A stretch of 19,687 nucleotides of DNA from Paracoccaceae bacterium (GTDB lineage: Bacteria; Pseudomonadota; Alphaproteobacteria; Rhodobacterales; Rhodobacteraceae), in NCBI GenBank assembly GCA_007123625.1, contig SKKS01000420.1:1-19687 (forward strand). Direction: 5' to 3'. The notes beneath the pieces are model-generated. The model searched no databases and had not been told where the DNA came from. It worked only from the letters and a program-made list of their open reading frames with translations. Position 1 is the stretch's first letter. Each line of letters opens with the position of its first letter. Both the position numbers and the translations under genes were made by a program. Shown one piece after another: positions 1-7,529 of this stretch.

Positions 1-1041
1 AAAGGCAAGCAGCCGCAGAAATTCGGCCTTGGCATGAAGGAAATCTGGGAAATCGATCCCGAAAAGCACGCCGAAGGCACCGTGACACACACCATGGGCT
101 GGCCGCTGGGCAAGAACGCGGGCGGCGGCAGCTTCATCTATCATTTCGAAAACAATCAGGTGATGATCGGTTTCGTGGTGCACCTGAACTACGAAAACCC
201 GCACCTCTATCCCTACATGGAATTCCAGCGCTTCAAGCATCATCCCATGGTGGCGGAGCTGCTCAAGGGCGGCAAGCGCGTGGCCTATGGCGCGCGCGCG
301 ATATCCGAAGGTGGCTATCAGTCGATCCCCAAGGTGGTGTTCCCGGGCGGGGCGCTGCTGGGCTGTTCGGCGGGGCTGGTTAATGTGCCGCGGATCAAGG
401 GCAACCACAACGCCATGCTGTCGGGCAAAGCCGCGGCCGAGGCCGCGCATGACGCCATCAAGGCCGGGCGCGGGGGTGACGAACTGACCGCCTATGAAAC
501 CGACCTGCGCGAGGGCCCGGTCGGCCGCGACCTGAAAAAGGTCCGGAACGTCAAGCCGATGTGGTCGAAATGGGGATTGATGCCGTCGCTTGCGCTGGGC
601 GGTTTCGACATGTGGACCAACACGCTGGGCTTTTCGGCCTTCGGGACGATGGATCACGGCAAGACCGACGCCAAGGCAACCGGTCTGGCCAAGGATCACC
701 AGCCCATCGACTACCCCAAGCCCGACGGCAAGCTCAGTTTCGACCGGCTGACCAACGTGGCGTTTTCCTTCACCAACCACGAAGAAAGCCAGCCCGCGCA
801 TCTGACGCTGAAGGACGCTTCGGTGCCGATTGCGATCAACCTGCCCAAATATTCTGAACCGGCGCAGCGCTATTGCCCGGCAGGGGTCTACGAGGTGGTG
901 GAAAAGGACGGCAAGCCCGAGTTCGTCATCAACTTCCAGAATTGCGTGCACTGCAAGACCTGCGACATCAAGGACCCCAGCCAGAATATTCACTGGGTCA
1001 CGCCGCAGGGCGGGGACGGACCGAATTACCCCAACATGTAA
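1..1041 (+). CDS. Electron-transfer flavoprotein:ubiquinone oxidoreductase, C-terminal part (5' end outside window)
   Basis: Passes electrons from reduced electron-transfer flavoprotein (fed by acyl-CoA and other dehydrogenases) to ubiquinone at the inner membrane, using FAD and one 4Fe-4S cluster. The frame is open from base 1, so the start and the N-terminal FAD-binding part lie upstream; 346 codons are visible against roughly 550 for the family. The C-terminal ferredoxin-like cluster domain is clear: YCPAGVYE (cysteine codon at 874-876), then NCVHCKTCDIKDP (cysteine codons at 943, 952 and 961), then the usual ending IHWVTPQGGDGPNYPNM. GGALLGCSAGLVNVPRIKG and the following helix are also characteristic. 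No terminator is visible before the TPR gene 38-98 bp downstream, so co-transcription is possible. Identification is firm; only the gene symbol varies between databases. Confidence 0.96.
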   Translation, partial: KGKQPQKFGLGMKEIWEIDPEKHAEGTVTHTMGWPLGKNAGGGSFIYHFENNQVMIGFVVHLNYENPHLYPYMEFQRFKHHPMVAELLKGGKRVAYGARAISEGGYQSIPKVVFPGGALLGCSAGLVNVPRIKGNHNAMLSGKAAAEAAHDAIKAGRGGDELTAYETDLREGPVGRDLKKVRNVKPMWSKWGLMPSLALGGFDMWTNTLGFSAFGTMDHGKTDAKATGLAKDHQPIDYPKPDGKLSFDRLTNVAFSFTNHEESQPAHLTLKDASVPIAINLPKYSEPAQRYCPAGVYEVVEKDGKPEFVINFQNCVHCKTCDIKDPSQNIHWVTPQGGDGPNYPNM

Positions 1042-1078
1042 CGCCCGAATTGTAACACCTGGGAGAGAAGAACCCCGA

Positions 1079-1129
1079 ATGACCGGAAACCGCGCTGCGG
1101 CGATTGTCAGCGCGGCATGTGCGCACTAG
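1079..1129 (+). CDS. Possible 16-residue leader peptide ahead of the TPR gene
   Basis: An ATG at 1079 follows a purine-rich stretch (GGGAGAGAAG, 1061-1070) and reads MTGNRAAAIVSAACAH before TAG at 1127-1129. The TAG overlaps AGGG (1128-1131), the best Shine-Dalgarno candidate for a GTG start of the TPR protein at 1140. This is the arrangement expected for a translationally coupled upstream ORF. The purine stretch is slightly far (about 11 nt) from the ATG, and such a short ORF may be chance. An alternative is that a one-base indel separates this ATG from the real TPR reading frame. Confidence 0.3.
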   Translation: MTGNRAAAIVSAACAH

Positions 1130-1139
1130 GGTTCACGGC

Positions 1140-2876
1140 GTGTCAGCCACGGAGCCCGCCTTGCCCACCCATGTTCTTGCCCCGGTTCACCGCCTTGCGC
1201 TCGTGCTTTGCCTGACGCTCAGTGCCGCGCCCGCGCTTGCGGACGACACAGGCCCCGGCGCGGTACCCGACGGGCCGCTCGCCGGGGCGTTCCTCGCCGG
1301 GCGCGTGGCGCAGGTCGACAATGATTTCGCGGCGCAGGCGCTCTACTACCAGCGCGCGCTGCAGGCCGACCCGGAAAACCCGTTCTTCATGGATGCCGCC
1401 ATGCAGGCGCTGATCCTGCTGGGCCGCATGGACGAGGCGCTGCCGCTGGCCGAATCCCTGCTGGATCAGGGACTCGGCAGCCAGATCGCCGCGCTGGTGA
1501 TCCAGGCGGACCGCTTCGCGCGGCAGGATTTCTCCGCCGTCCTGTCAGCTGATGCGCCCGACACGGGCCCCCTGACCGACGCTTTCGCGCCCGCGTGGGC
1601 ACAGATTGGGACCGGGCGCATGACCGAAGCGCTTGACCAGTTCGACAGCGTGATCGCCGCCGAACAGTTCGCGCCGCTCGCGCTGTACCAAAAGGCGCTG
1701 GCGCTGGCGCTCGTTGGCGATTTCGAAAGCGCCCATGCGATCCTGTCCGGGGACGATGCCGGCCCGATCAGCATGGGCCGTCGCGCGCTGCTGGCGCGCC
1801 TCATGGTGATGGGGCAGCTGGAAGACTTCGACGCCGCGCTTGAGCTTGCGGCCGAAGCCTTTGGCAACGAGCCCGACGCCGACGCCTTGCGCGCCGCATT
1901 TGCCGAAGGCCGCGCGCTTCCTTTCGATCTTGTCACCGACGCCACCGAAGGCATGGCAGAGGTCTATTTCGTGATCGCCAGCGCGCTGGCCGGAGAAGAA
2001 GGCGCGGTGCTGCCGCTGATCTATGCCCGACTGGCCAGACACCTCAACCTGCGCAACACCGATGCGGTGGTGCTGGCCGCGCAATTGCTGGAATCCGTCG
2101 GGCAACATGACCTTGCAGACCAAGCCTTTGCCACGGTCGGCGCCGATGATCCGCTGTATCTGGGCGCAGAGCTTGGGCGGGCGCAGGCACTCTATGCCTC
2201 GGGCGACGCCGACGCCGCCATCGACCGGCTGGAGGCACTTTCCGCCGAGAATGCAGACGAATTGTCGGTCCATGTCGCTCTGGGCGACCTGCTGCGCCGC
2301 GAGGAACGGTTTGCCGATGCGGTCACCGCGTATGAACGCGCGCTTGACCTGATCGACACACCGGAACAACGCCATTGGGTGCTCTATTACACCTATGCGA
2401 TCTCGCTTGAACGCGACGGACGCTTTGACGATGCCGAGCCGTGGTTTCGCCGCACGCTGGAGTTCGTACCCGACAATCCGAGTGTCCTGAACTACCTTGG
2501 GTACTCGTTGATCGAGGAGCGGCGCAATCTGGACGAGGCGCTGGACATGATCGAGCGCGCGGTCGAAGGCGACCCCGAATCCGGCTACATCGTGGACAGC
2601 CTTGGCTGGGCCTTCTATCGCCTTGGCCGCTACGACGAAGCGGTGCCGGTGATGGAGCGCGCGGTCGAACTTCTGCCGAACGATCCGATCATCAACGACC
2701 ATCTGGGCGATGTCTATTGGATGGTCGGCCGCGAACGCGAGGCGCGTTTCCAGTGGCGCCGGGCGCTGTCATTCGAACCGCACGCGGATCTGGACCCTGA
2801 CCGCGTGCGCCGCAAACTCGATGTCGGGCTGGATACCGTCCTCGCCGAGGAAGAAGCCGACAGCGCGGGCAATTGA
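1140..2876 (+). CDS. Exported tetratricopeptide-repeat protein
   Basis: A protein of 578 residues from the GTG at 1140. That start is preferred because AGGG (1128-1131) lies 8 nt upstream; an in-frame TTG at 1104 would add 12 residues. The N-terminus carries a Sec-type signal peptide, with the hydrophobic stretch LALVLCLTLSAAPALA followed by DDTG, so the protein is periplasmic or surface-associated. The rest is helical repeats rich in Ala, Leu, Asp and Glu. Clear TPR units occur near the N-terminus (ALYYQRALQADPENPFFMDA) and in series at the C-terminus (FRRTLEFVPDNPSVLNYLG, IERAVEGDPESGYIVDSLG, MERAVELLPNDPIINDHLG, WRRALSFEPH). TPRs are protein-interaction scaffolds; no catalytic domain is visible and I cannot name the partner. 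ispE starts 3 bp after the stop, so the two are probably co-translated. Confidence 0.9.
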   Translation: MSATEPALPTHVLAPVHRLALVLCLTLSAAPALADDTGPGAVPDGPLAGAFLAGRVAQVDNDFAAQALYYQRALQADPENPFFMDAAMQALILLGRMDEALPLAESLLDQGLGSQIAALVIQADRFARQDFSAVLSADAPDTGPLTDAFAPAWAQIGTGRMTEALDQFDSVIAAEQFAPLALYQKALALALVGDFESAHAILSGDDAGPISMGRRALLARLMVMGQLEDFDAALELAAEAFGNEPDADALRAAFAEGRALPFDLVTDATEGMAEVYFVIASALAGEEGAVLPLIYARLARHLNLRNTDAVVLAAQLLESVGQHDLADQAFATVGADDPLYLGAELGRAQALYASGDADAAIDRLEALSAENADELSVHVALGDLLRREERFADAVTAYERALDLIDTPEQRHWVLYYTYAISLERDGRFDDAEPWFRRTLEFVPDNPSVLNYLGYSLIEERRNLDEALDMIERAVEGDPESGYIVDSLGWAFYRLGRYDEAVPVMERAVELLPNDPIINDHLGDVYWMVGREREARFQWRRALSFEPHADLDPDRVRRKLDVGLDTVLAEEEADSAGN

Positions 2877-2879
2877 CCC

Positions 2880-3755
2880 GTGACGACGATGCTGCGCGCT
2901 CTTGCCCCGGCAAAGATCAACCTGGCGCTGCATGTAACCGGAAGGCGCGATGACGGCTATCACCTGCTCGACAGTCTGGTGGTGTTCGCCGACACCGGCG
3001 ATGTGGTCGAGGCACGCACAGCCCCCGCGCTGGTGCTGTCGATCACCGGGCCGCAGTCACAGGGCGTGCCCGTGGGGCCGGACAACCTGATCCTGCGGGC
3101 GGCACGGATGATGCGTGCAGAAAACGTGGCCCTGACCCTGCACAAGCACCTGCCGATGGCGGCGGGGCTTGGCGGGGGTTCCTCGGATGCGGCGGCAACG
3201 CTCCGCTGCATTGCGGAGCTGACCGGGGCGCCGCTGCCCGGTCCGCAACAGTTGCTGCAACTGGGTGCGGACGTGCCGACATGCGTCGCGGCACGTCCGT
3301 GCCGGATGCAGGGGATCGGCGAGCGTATTTCAGACCTGCCCCCGCTGCCGCCCATGTGGTTGGTACTGGTAAATCCCGGCGTTCAGGTATCGACCGCAGC
3401 AGTGTTCTCGGCGATGGACAGCCGCGAGAACCCGCCGCTTGGCGCCCTTCCCGGCGCATGGGAAGACGCGGCGGACTTCTGCCGCTGGCTTGCGCAGACC
3501 CGCAACGATCTTGAAGCCTCTGCGCGCCGCATCGCTCCCGAAATCGATACGGTGGTGCACGCGCTGGCCGGGACCCAAGGGTGCCTTCTGGCCCGCATGT
3601 CCGGGTCGGGCGCCAGTTGCTTCGGGCTGTTCGCCAGCGCAGCCAGGGCCGAAACCGCGGCCCGCACGCTTGCGGCGCGGGCGCCGCACTGGTGGGTCGC
3701 TGCTTCCGGGTTGCTGTCGCCCGACGCGGTCATGCCCGCTACCGTGGCGCCCTGA
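2880..3755 (+). CDS. ispE: 4-diphosphocytidyl-2-C-methyl-D-erythritol kinase
   Basis: Cytosolic GHMP-family kinase that phosphorylates the 2-hydroxyl of CDP-methylerythritol with ATP, a step of the non-mevalonate (MEP) route to isopentenyl diphosphate. All three family motifs are visible in the 291 residues: the N-terminal APAKINLALHVTGRRDDGYH with Lys12, the ATP-binding loop PMAAGLGGGSSDAAAT (about 92-107), and a C-terminal MSGSGASCFGLF. GADVPTC near 129-135 carries the catalytic-type Asp131. The start is GTG at 2880, three bases after the TPR stop; ATG at 2889 (MLRALAPAKINL) is an equally plausible start, and neither has a strong Shine-Dalgarno, consistent with translational coupling. Length is normal for the family. 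Confidence 0.96.
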   Translation: MTTMLRALAPAKINLALHVTGRRDDGYHLLDSLVVFADTGDVVEARTAPALVLSITGPQSQGVPVGPDNLILRAARMMRAENVALTLHKHLPMAAGLGGGSSDAAATLRCIAELTGAPLPGPQQLLQLGADVPTCVAARPCRMQGIGERISDLPPLPPMWLVLVNPGVQVSTAAVFSAMDSRENPPLGALPGAWEDAADFCRWLAQTRNDLEASARRIAPEIDTVVHALAGTQGCLLARMSGSGASCFGLFASAARAETAARTLAARAPHWWVAASGLLSPDAVMPATVAP

Positions 3756-3803
3756 TCTGCGGCCCCTGCGCGCCCTGCGACAATCTGTACCCGATGCGCA
3801 GAG

Positions 3804-3833
3804 TCATCCGGAACCGCCCCTGCCGCGTATACA
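3804..3833 (+). promoter_or_regulatory. Weak candidate ECF-type promoter for the rpoH2-type gene
   Basis: The 120-bp gap between ispE and the sigma-factor gene holds TCATCC (3804-3809) and TATACA (3828-3833) separated by 18 bp. In Rhodobacter sphaeroides, rpoHII is known to be transcribed by the singlet-oxygen sigma factor RpoE, whose promoters resemble TGATC-N18-TAWRT. The match here is imperfect (one mismatch in the -35 and a spacer one base off), so this is suggestive only. Confidence 0.25.
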
Positions 3834-3875
3834 AATCAATAACAGGGAACGGGAACAGATCCGGAGGCCACTCAG

Positions 3876-4754
3876 ATGCCCTTTGACGGACAAGACGACC
3901 GCCGCCTTTCGCGCCAGGCAATGAAAGCCGAACTTCTGGACGCGGAAACCGAACGCCAGCTTGCCTATGCGTGGCGTGATCACCGCGACGAGGCCGCACT
4001 GCACCGGCTTATCAACGCCTACATGCGGCTTGCGATTTCCATGGCGGCACGGTTCCGCCGCTATGGCGCCCCCATGAACGATCTGATTCAGGAAGCCGGG
4101 CTTGGCCTGATGAAGGCTGCGGACAAGTTCGATCCCGACCGCGGCGTGCGGTTCTCGACCTATGCCGTCTGGTGGATCCGCGCGAGCATCCAGGACTATG
4201 TGATGCGCAACTGGTCGTTGGTGCGCACTGGGTCGACGTCAAGCCAGAAGTCGCTCTTCTTCAACATGCGCCGGGTTCAGGCCCAGATCGAACGCGAGGC
4301 GGCGGCGCGCGGCGAAACGCTGGATGGTCAGCAGCTGCGCGAACTGATCGCCACCGAAGTCGGCGTGCCGCTGCATGATGTCGAGATGATGGAAGGCCGC
4401 CTGGCGGGCATGGACTTCTCGCTCAACGCCACACAGTCATCGGACGAGGACGGGCGCGAGTGGATCGACACGCTTGAAGACAGCGGTGACGCCGCTTCCG
4501 AGCTGGTGGAAATGCGGCTGGATCAGGCGCAATTGCGCGAATGGCTGCTGACTGCGTTGAACGGCCTGACCGACCGCGAACGGTTCATTGTCCGCGAACG
4601 CAAGCTGCGCGAGGAGCCGCGAACGCTCGAATCCCTGGGTGACGAACTGGGGCTGTCCAAGGAGCGCGTGCGCCAGCTAGAGGCCGCAGCCTTTGCCAAG
4701 ATGCGCCGCAGCCTTGAAACGCAGTCGCGCGAAGTGCAGCATTTTCTGGTCTGA
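3876..4754 (+). CDS. rpoH: RNA polymerase sigma-32-type factor, RpoH2 class
   Basis: Alternative sigma factor directing RNA polymerase to heat-shock and oxidative-stress promoters. The 292 residues contain region 2 (about 44-115: NAYMRLAISMAARFRRYG, DLIQEAGLGLMKAADKFDP, RFSTYAVWWIRASIQDYVMRN), the RpoH box QKSLFFNMRR (124-133) that separates RpoH from other sigma-70 members, and region 4 with a helix-turn-helix (LESLGDELGLSKERVRQLE). NATQSSDEDGREWIDTLED resembles the RpoH2/RpoHII branch more than RpoH1, where this stretch is usually of the type EWQDWLVD. In R. sphaeroides RpoHII serves the singlet-oxygen response under RpoE. The ATG has a good Shine-Dalgarno, GGAGG at 3863-3867, 8 nt upstream. 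The RpoH assignment is firm; the RpoH2 subclass is likely but made from memory of motif differences. Confidence 0.95.
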   Translation: MPFDGQDDRRLSRQAMKAELLDAETERQLAYAWRDHRDEAALHRLINAYMRLAISMAARFRRYGAPMNDLIQEAGLGLMKAADKFDPDRGVRFSTYAVWWIRASIQDYVMRNWSLVRTGSTSSQKSLFFNMRRVQAQIEREAAARGETLDGQQLRELIATEVGVPLHDVEMMEGRLAGMDFSLNATQSSDEDGREWIDTLEDSGDAASELVEMRLDQAQLREWLLTALNGLTDRERFIVRERKLREEPRTLESLGDELGLSKERVRQLEAAAFAKMRRSLETQSREVQHFLV

Positions 4755-4762
4755 TCGCTTCG

Positions 4763-4792
4763 CTCCTGCGGGGCTGATGCGCTCTGCAGGAG
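4763..4792. terminator. Inverted repeat between convergent genes, possible bidirectional terminator
   Basis: CTCCTGC (4763-4769) and GCAGGAG (4786-4792) are perfect 7-bp arms around a 16-base loop, in the 65-bp gap between the rpoH2-type stop and the EEP-family stop. No T-run follows on either strand, so intrinsic termination would be weak. Confidence 0.3.
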
Positions 4793-4819
4793 GACAACTG
4801 ATCCAGAAAGGGCGTCGAG

Positions 4820-5761
4820 CTACATACCCGTAAGGTCAACGAGCACCCCGGCATGGTCGCTTGCGTGCGGACGATGCGCGCCGACATCCGCGAAACGCGG
4901 GCCATCGTAACGCGCGGCCTCCCACGACAAACCTGTGCGCAGCATCACCGGGCATGCGTTCGGCCAGCGGCGCGCCAGCGCGGGCGAGGCCAGCATAGTA
5001 TCGGGGCGGCCATAGCGTCCGCCTTCGCCCGGTTCGCGGAACGTCCAGCGTCCACCGTCCGGGACACGCGCCATCATGTCCACCGAGAACCCACCTTGCG
5101 TCAGCGGCAACAGCGCGGAACCGGGGGTGGCCGGGCCTTCGGGTTCGTTCAAATCGCCCAGGATCATCCACAGCGCGTCCGGGTCGTCCCCGCTATCGCG
5201 GGTTACAAGCCAGCGCAACGCCTGCGCTTCAAGCCGACGCACCGGCCACGCGGCCTGCGGGTCCGGCCACGGCGCCTTGAAATGGCAAAGGTACAGCGTC
5301 AGCGCACCATAGCGCAGCGACAGGCAGTCACGGCGGAAAACCGGGGTTTGCGGCGCAACACCGGGCGGGTTCACCAGCCCCATGTCGCCCGCCATCAGGG
5401 CGGAATGGCTGTGAAGTGCGTCCCACGGGCGGCGGGACAGAACGGCCAGATGGCGCCCGCCGCCGTCATTTCCCCGCAGGCAGGCACGGTACGGATATTC
5501 GACCGCCCCGGCGGCGCGCATCAGGTGGTCATGGAAATAATCCAGCGTCTCCTGGTCGAACACTTCCTGCAGCGCGACGACATCAGCGCGGGCCTGTGCC
5601 AGCACCCGTGCGGTCAGCCGCCTGTCCGCCAGATCAAGCGCAGCCGCTGCCGGGGTGTCATCGCCCGGAGTGTCACCATCGCGGGCACCGTCGAAACGCA
5701 GCGCCCCCGCCCGGGTCCGGCGCAAGCGCATGTTCTGGACATTGAAGCTCAGGATACGCAT
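4820..5761 (-). CDS. Endonuclease/exonuclease/phosphatase (EEP) fold protein
   Basis: Member of the Mg-dependent EEP superfamily (DNase I, exonuclease III and inositol-phosphatase relatives), 313 residues. The fold signature is present in order: MRILSFNVQNMR at the N-terminus (Asn7), VVALQEVFDQE with metal-binding Glu66, a central LYLCHFKAPWP (His160), LGDLNEPEG with Asp203 and Asn205, and C-terminal HASDHAGVLVDL with Asp302 and His303. No signal peptide is obvious, so a cytoplasmic location is likely. The substrate cannot be deduced; proteins of this group are usually annotated only as hydrolases. The ATG at 5761 lies 24 bp after the stop of the small upstream gene, so the two probably form one transcript, divergent from the TetR regulator. 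Confidence 0.88.
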   Translation of the reverse strand: MRILSFNVQNMRLRRTRAGALRFDGARDGDTPGDDTPAAAALDLADRRLTARVLAQARADVVALQEVFDQETLDYFHDHLMRAAGAVEYPYRACLRGNDGGGRHLAVLSRRPWDALHSHSALMAGDMGLVNPPGVAPQTPVFRRDCLSLRYGALTLYLCHFKAPWPDPQAAWPVRRLEAQALRWLVTRDSGDDPDALWMILGDLNEPEGPATPGSALLPLTQGGFSVDMMARVPDGGRWTFREPGEGGRYGRPDTMLASPALARRWPNACPVMLRTGLSWEAARYDGPRFADVGAHRPHASDHAGVLVDLTGM

Positions 5762-5785
5762 GTCGGTCCCGGGCGGGCCGCGCGC

Positions 5786-6088
5786 TCAGCGGTGGCGCGC
5801 CTGCATCGCCAGCATGGCCTGCCGGTCGGCGGCGGACATCCCCTGCCCGCGTAACTGCGCGGCGCGGGCATTCAGGGCGGCGGCCCGGGCTTCTAGCCCC
5901 GGCACCAGGGCGGGTTGTGCGGGCTGCGCCTCCATACGGGCAATCACCTGCGAGAGCGGCAACAGACCAGGGGTGATGACTTCGCGCGCAGCTGCGTCCT
6001 CGGAGGGTAAATGCGCGGGGGCGAAACAGGCACCGGGCAGCATCAGCGCGAACGCACCAAAAACCGCTCCATTTACCCTTTTTCGCAT
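5786..6088 (-). CDS. Small exported or lipoprotein-like protein of unknown function
   Basis: One hundred residues from the ATG at 6088. The frame stays open upstream to 6301, but this start has GAGGG 5 nt before it and begins a secretion signal: MRKR followed by a hydrophobic core VFGAFALMLPGAC. Cys21 could be a lipidation site, but Pro at -3 makes the lipobox poor; signal peptidase I cleavage after ACFA is an alternative. The remainder is Ala- and Gln-rich and predicted helical (LEARAAALNARAAQLRGQG, then MSAADRQAMLAMQARHR). I do not recognise a family. It precedes the EEP protein by 24 bp and shares a divergent control region with the TetR gene. Confidence 0.7.
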   Translation of the reverse strand: MRKRVNGAVFGAFALMLPGACFAPAHLPSEDAAAREVITPGLLPLSQVIARMEAQPAQPALVPGLEARAAALNARAAQLRGQGMSAADRQAMLAMQARHR

Positions 6089-6118
6089 CCACGCCCTCGT
6101 ATGCTCAATCGGGCGAAG

Positions 6119-6146
6119 CTTATGCCCAAGCGACCGGCAGGCGCAA
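6119..6146 (-). promoter_or_regulatory. Candidate promoter for the small exported protein and EEP genes
   Basis: Read on the minus strand, TTGCGC (complement of 6141-6146) and CATAAG (complement of 6119-6124) are separated by 16 bp, about 30 bp upstream of the ATG at 6088. Each hexamer matches the sigma-70 consensus at four of six positions. The -35 lies within one arm of the inverted repeat at 6141-6170. Confidence 0.25.
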
Positions 6147-6170
6147 GCGCGCAGCGCAATCGCCTTGCGC
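6141..6170. promoter_or_regulatory. Inverted repeat in the divergent region, candidate TetR operator
   Basis: GCGCAAG (6141-6147) and CTTGCGC (6164-6170) form perfect 7-bp arms 16 bases apart, inside the 112-bp gap between the divergent small-protein and TetR genes. Autoregulatory TetR proteins usually bind palindromes in exactly this position. The spacing is wide for one TetR dimer, so two half-sites or a chance repeat remain possible. Confidence 0.3.
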
Positions 6171-6200
6171 ATCGGGGGATTTGCCGGGCATGGTCCGGGC

Positions 6201-6788
6201 ATGGCCAGAAAACCGGGATCGCGTTCGGAAATCACCGGCCCGCGCGTCCGCGCGGCGGCGTTGCGGCTGTTTGCGCGCCACGGGTACGCGGCGGTTTCCA
6301 TGCGCCAGATCGCGGCCGAGGTGGGTGTGCAGGCGGGGGCGCTGTACCTTTATACGCCGGACAAGCAATCGCTGCTGTTCGATCTCATGGCAACCCATAT
6401 GCGCGAATTGCTGGACGCCCATGCCGCACTGACGCATTGCCCGTCCGCAGTGAAACGGCTGGAACAATTCACCCGCTTTCATATCCGCCACCACGCCGCA
6501 CGCGCCGACGAGGTGTTCGTGTCCTACATGGAGCTGCGCAACCTTGAGCCGCAGAATTTCCGCGCCATTGAGTCCATGCGCCGCACATACGAGGACCGGC
6601 TCGAAGCGATCCTGCGACATGGCATGGACGAAGGCACACTGAAAGTGCCCGATACCAAGCTGGCCACGCTTGCGCTGATCGCGATGCTGACCGGTGTGAA
6701 CACCTGGTACCGCGAGGGGGGGCGGCTGAGCCTTGCCACCGTCGAAGAAGTCTACTGGAACATGGCCCGCCGCGCAGTCGGCGCCTGA
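6201..6788 (+). CDS. TetR/AcrR-family transcriptional regulator
   Basis: DNA-binding repressor-type protein of 195 residues from the ATG at 6201. The open frame reaches back to 5655, but the upstream part overlaps the divergent gene and has no TetR similarity. The N-terminal TetR domain is typical: VRAAALRLFARHGYAAVSMR, IAAEVGVQAGALYLYTPDK with the helix-turn-helix at about residues 33-53, then QSLLFDLMATHMRELL. The C-terminal ligand-binding half (VFVSYMELRNLEPQNFRAIE, IAMLTGVNTWYREGGRLS) resembles the subgroup often linked to acyl-CoA or fatty-acid metabolism, but the ligand is not deducible. No strong Shine-Dalgarno precedes the ATG. Likely targets are its own promoter and the divergent small-protein/EEP pair. 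Confidence 0.92.
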   Translation: MARKPGSRSEITGPRVRAAALRLFARHGYAAVSMRQIAAEVGVQAGALYLYTPDKQSLLFDLMATHMRELLDAHAALTHCPSAVKRLEQFTRFHIRHHAARADEVFVSYMELRNLEPQNFRAIESMRRTYEDRLEAILRHGMDEGTLKVPDTKLATLALIAMLTGVNTWYREGGRLSLATVEEVYWNMARRAVGA

Positions 6789-6878
6789 TCCTGCGTTGCC
6801 CCGGCACGGCGTCCACCAGCCAGTGTTTGCGCCGCCCGGCAGGGCCGCGCTGTATTCGTTCAGCTGTTCACCACAAGA

Positions 6879-7529
6879 TCAAGCACCAGGATCTTCGGTG
6901 CCGCAGATCACGCCCGGATCGTCACATGTGGGAAAGGTGGTCCCGACAAGGCCGGTGCCATCATCGAACCGTAATTGCGGCGAAAACCGTGGGCGCGACA
7001 CGATGAATTCCCGCAACGTCTGTCGCCGCAGGATGATACCTGAAAGCGGCAGAGCTTCGGTCAGAGGGACGAAATTCACCGAGGTTTCGACGATGTAGGC
7101 GGATTCGCGTTGCGGCAATACCGGAAGCCGTGCCACCAACTCGGGAGTCAGGTCGGCTTCGGTCATCGGTATCCCTTCGTTGGTCGCATAGGACCAGACG
7201 ATTTCATACAGCTCGTCGCCCGGGTTCCAGACCACGCTGCTGACGCGCAATCGCGTATCGCGCTGGGTCTTGGACAGATACCCGAAAATGCGGTTGTAGC
7301 TTTCCAGATCCTCGGGCGTCAGTACATCGTTCTGCTGCCGCCCGATCGAGTCCGAGATGGTATAGGCGGCGCGCTGGCTGGCCGTGCGCGACGCAAACGC
7401 ATCATAATAGACAAAGGTTGCCACAAAAGCCCACATCACCACCGGCAGGATAAGGATGGATTCAACCGTTATCGTGCCGGTGTCGTCGGCGGCAAAGCGG
7501 CGAAAGCGTCTTGTAAGAAAATTCTTCAT
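6879..7529 (-). CDS. TadE-like pseudopilin / pilus assembly protein (third gene of the tad-like module)
   Basis: A 216-residue protein anchored in the inner membrane by one N-terminal segment. MKNFLTRRFRRF is a short basic head, followed by the TadE-type signature DDTGTITVESILILPVVMW with the conserved Glu23, and a hydrophobic helix to about residue 41. This prepilin-like start fits processing by the TadV-type peptidase in Flp pilus systems. The periplasmic part has no recognised fold; two cysteines near the C-terminus (TCDDPGVICG) could form a disulfide. The ATG at 7529 overlaps the TGA of the upstream TadE-like gene (ATGA, 7526-7529), showing tight coupling. The family call is good, but the role outside a complete tad locus is unknown. 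Confidence 0.85.
   Translation of the reverse strand: MKNFLTRRFRRFAADDTGTITVESILILPVVMWAFVATFVYYDAFASRTASQRAAYTISDSIGRQQNDVLTPEDLESYNRIFGYLSKTQRDTRLRVSSVVWNPGDELYEIVWSYATNEGIPMTEADLTPELVARLPVLPQRESAYIVETSVNFVPLTEALPLSGIILRRQTLREFIVSRPRFSPQLRFDDGTGLVGTTFPTCDDPGVICGTEDPGA

Noticed and set aside
1545..2702. 385-codon minus-strand ORF
   Set aside because: Antisense to the TPR gene, which has a signal peptide and clear repeats; long antisense frames are expected at this GC content and the translation has no recognisable motif.
4853..5854. 333-codon plus-strand ORF
   Set aside because: Antisense to the EEP-family gene; Arg/Ala/Gly-rich shadow translation.
6789..6878. Gap between the TetR gene and the last TadE-like gene
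   Set aside because: Only a 4-bp GCCC-GGCA-GGGC hairpin is seen; no gene, promoter or convincing terminator.
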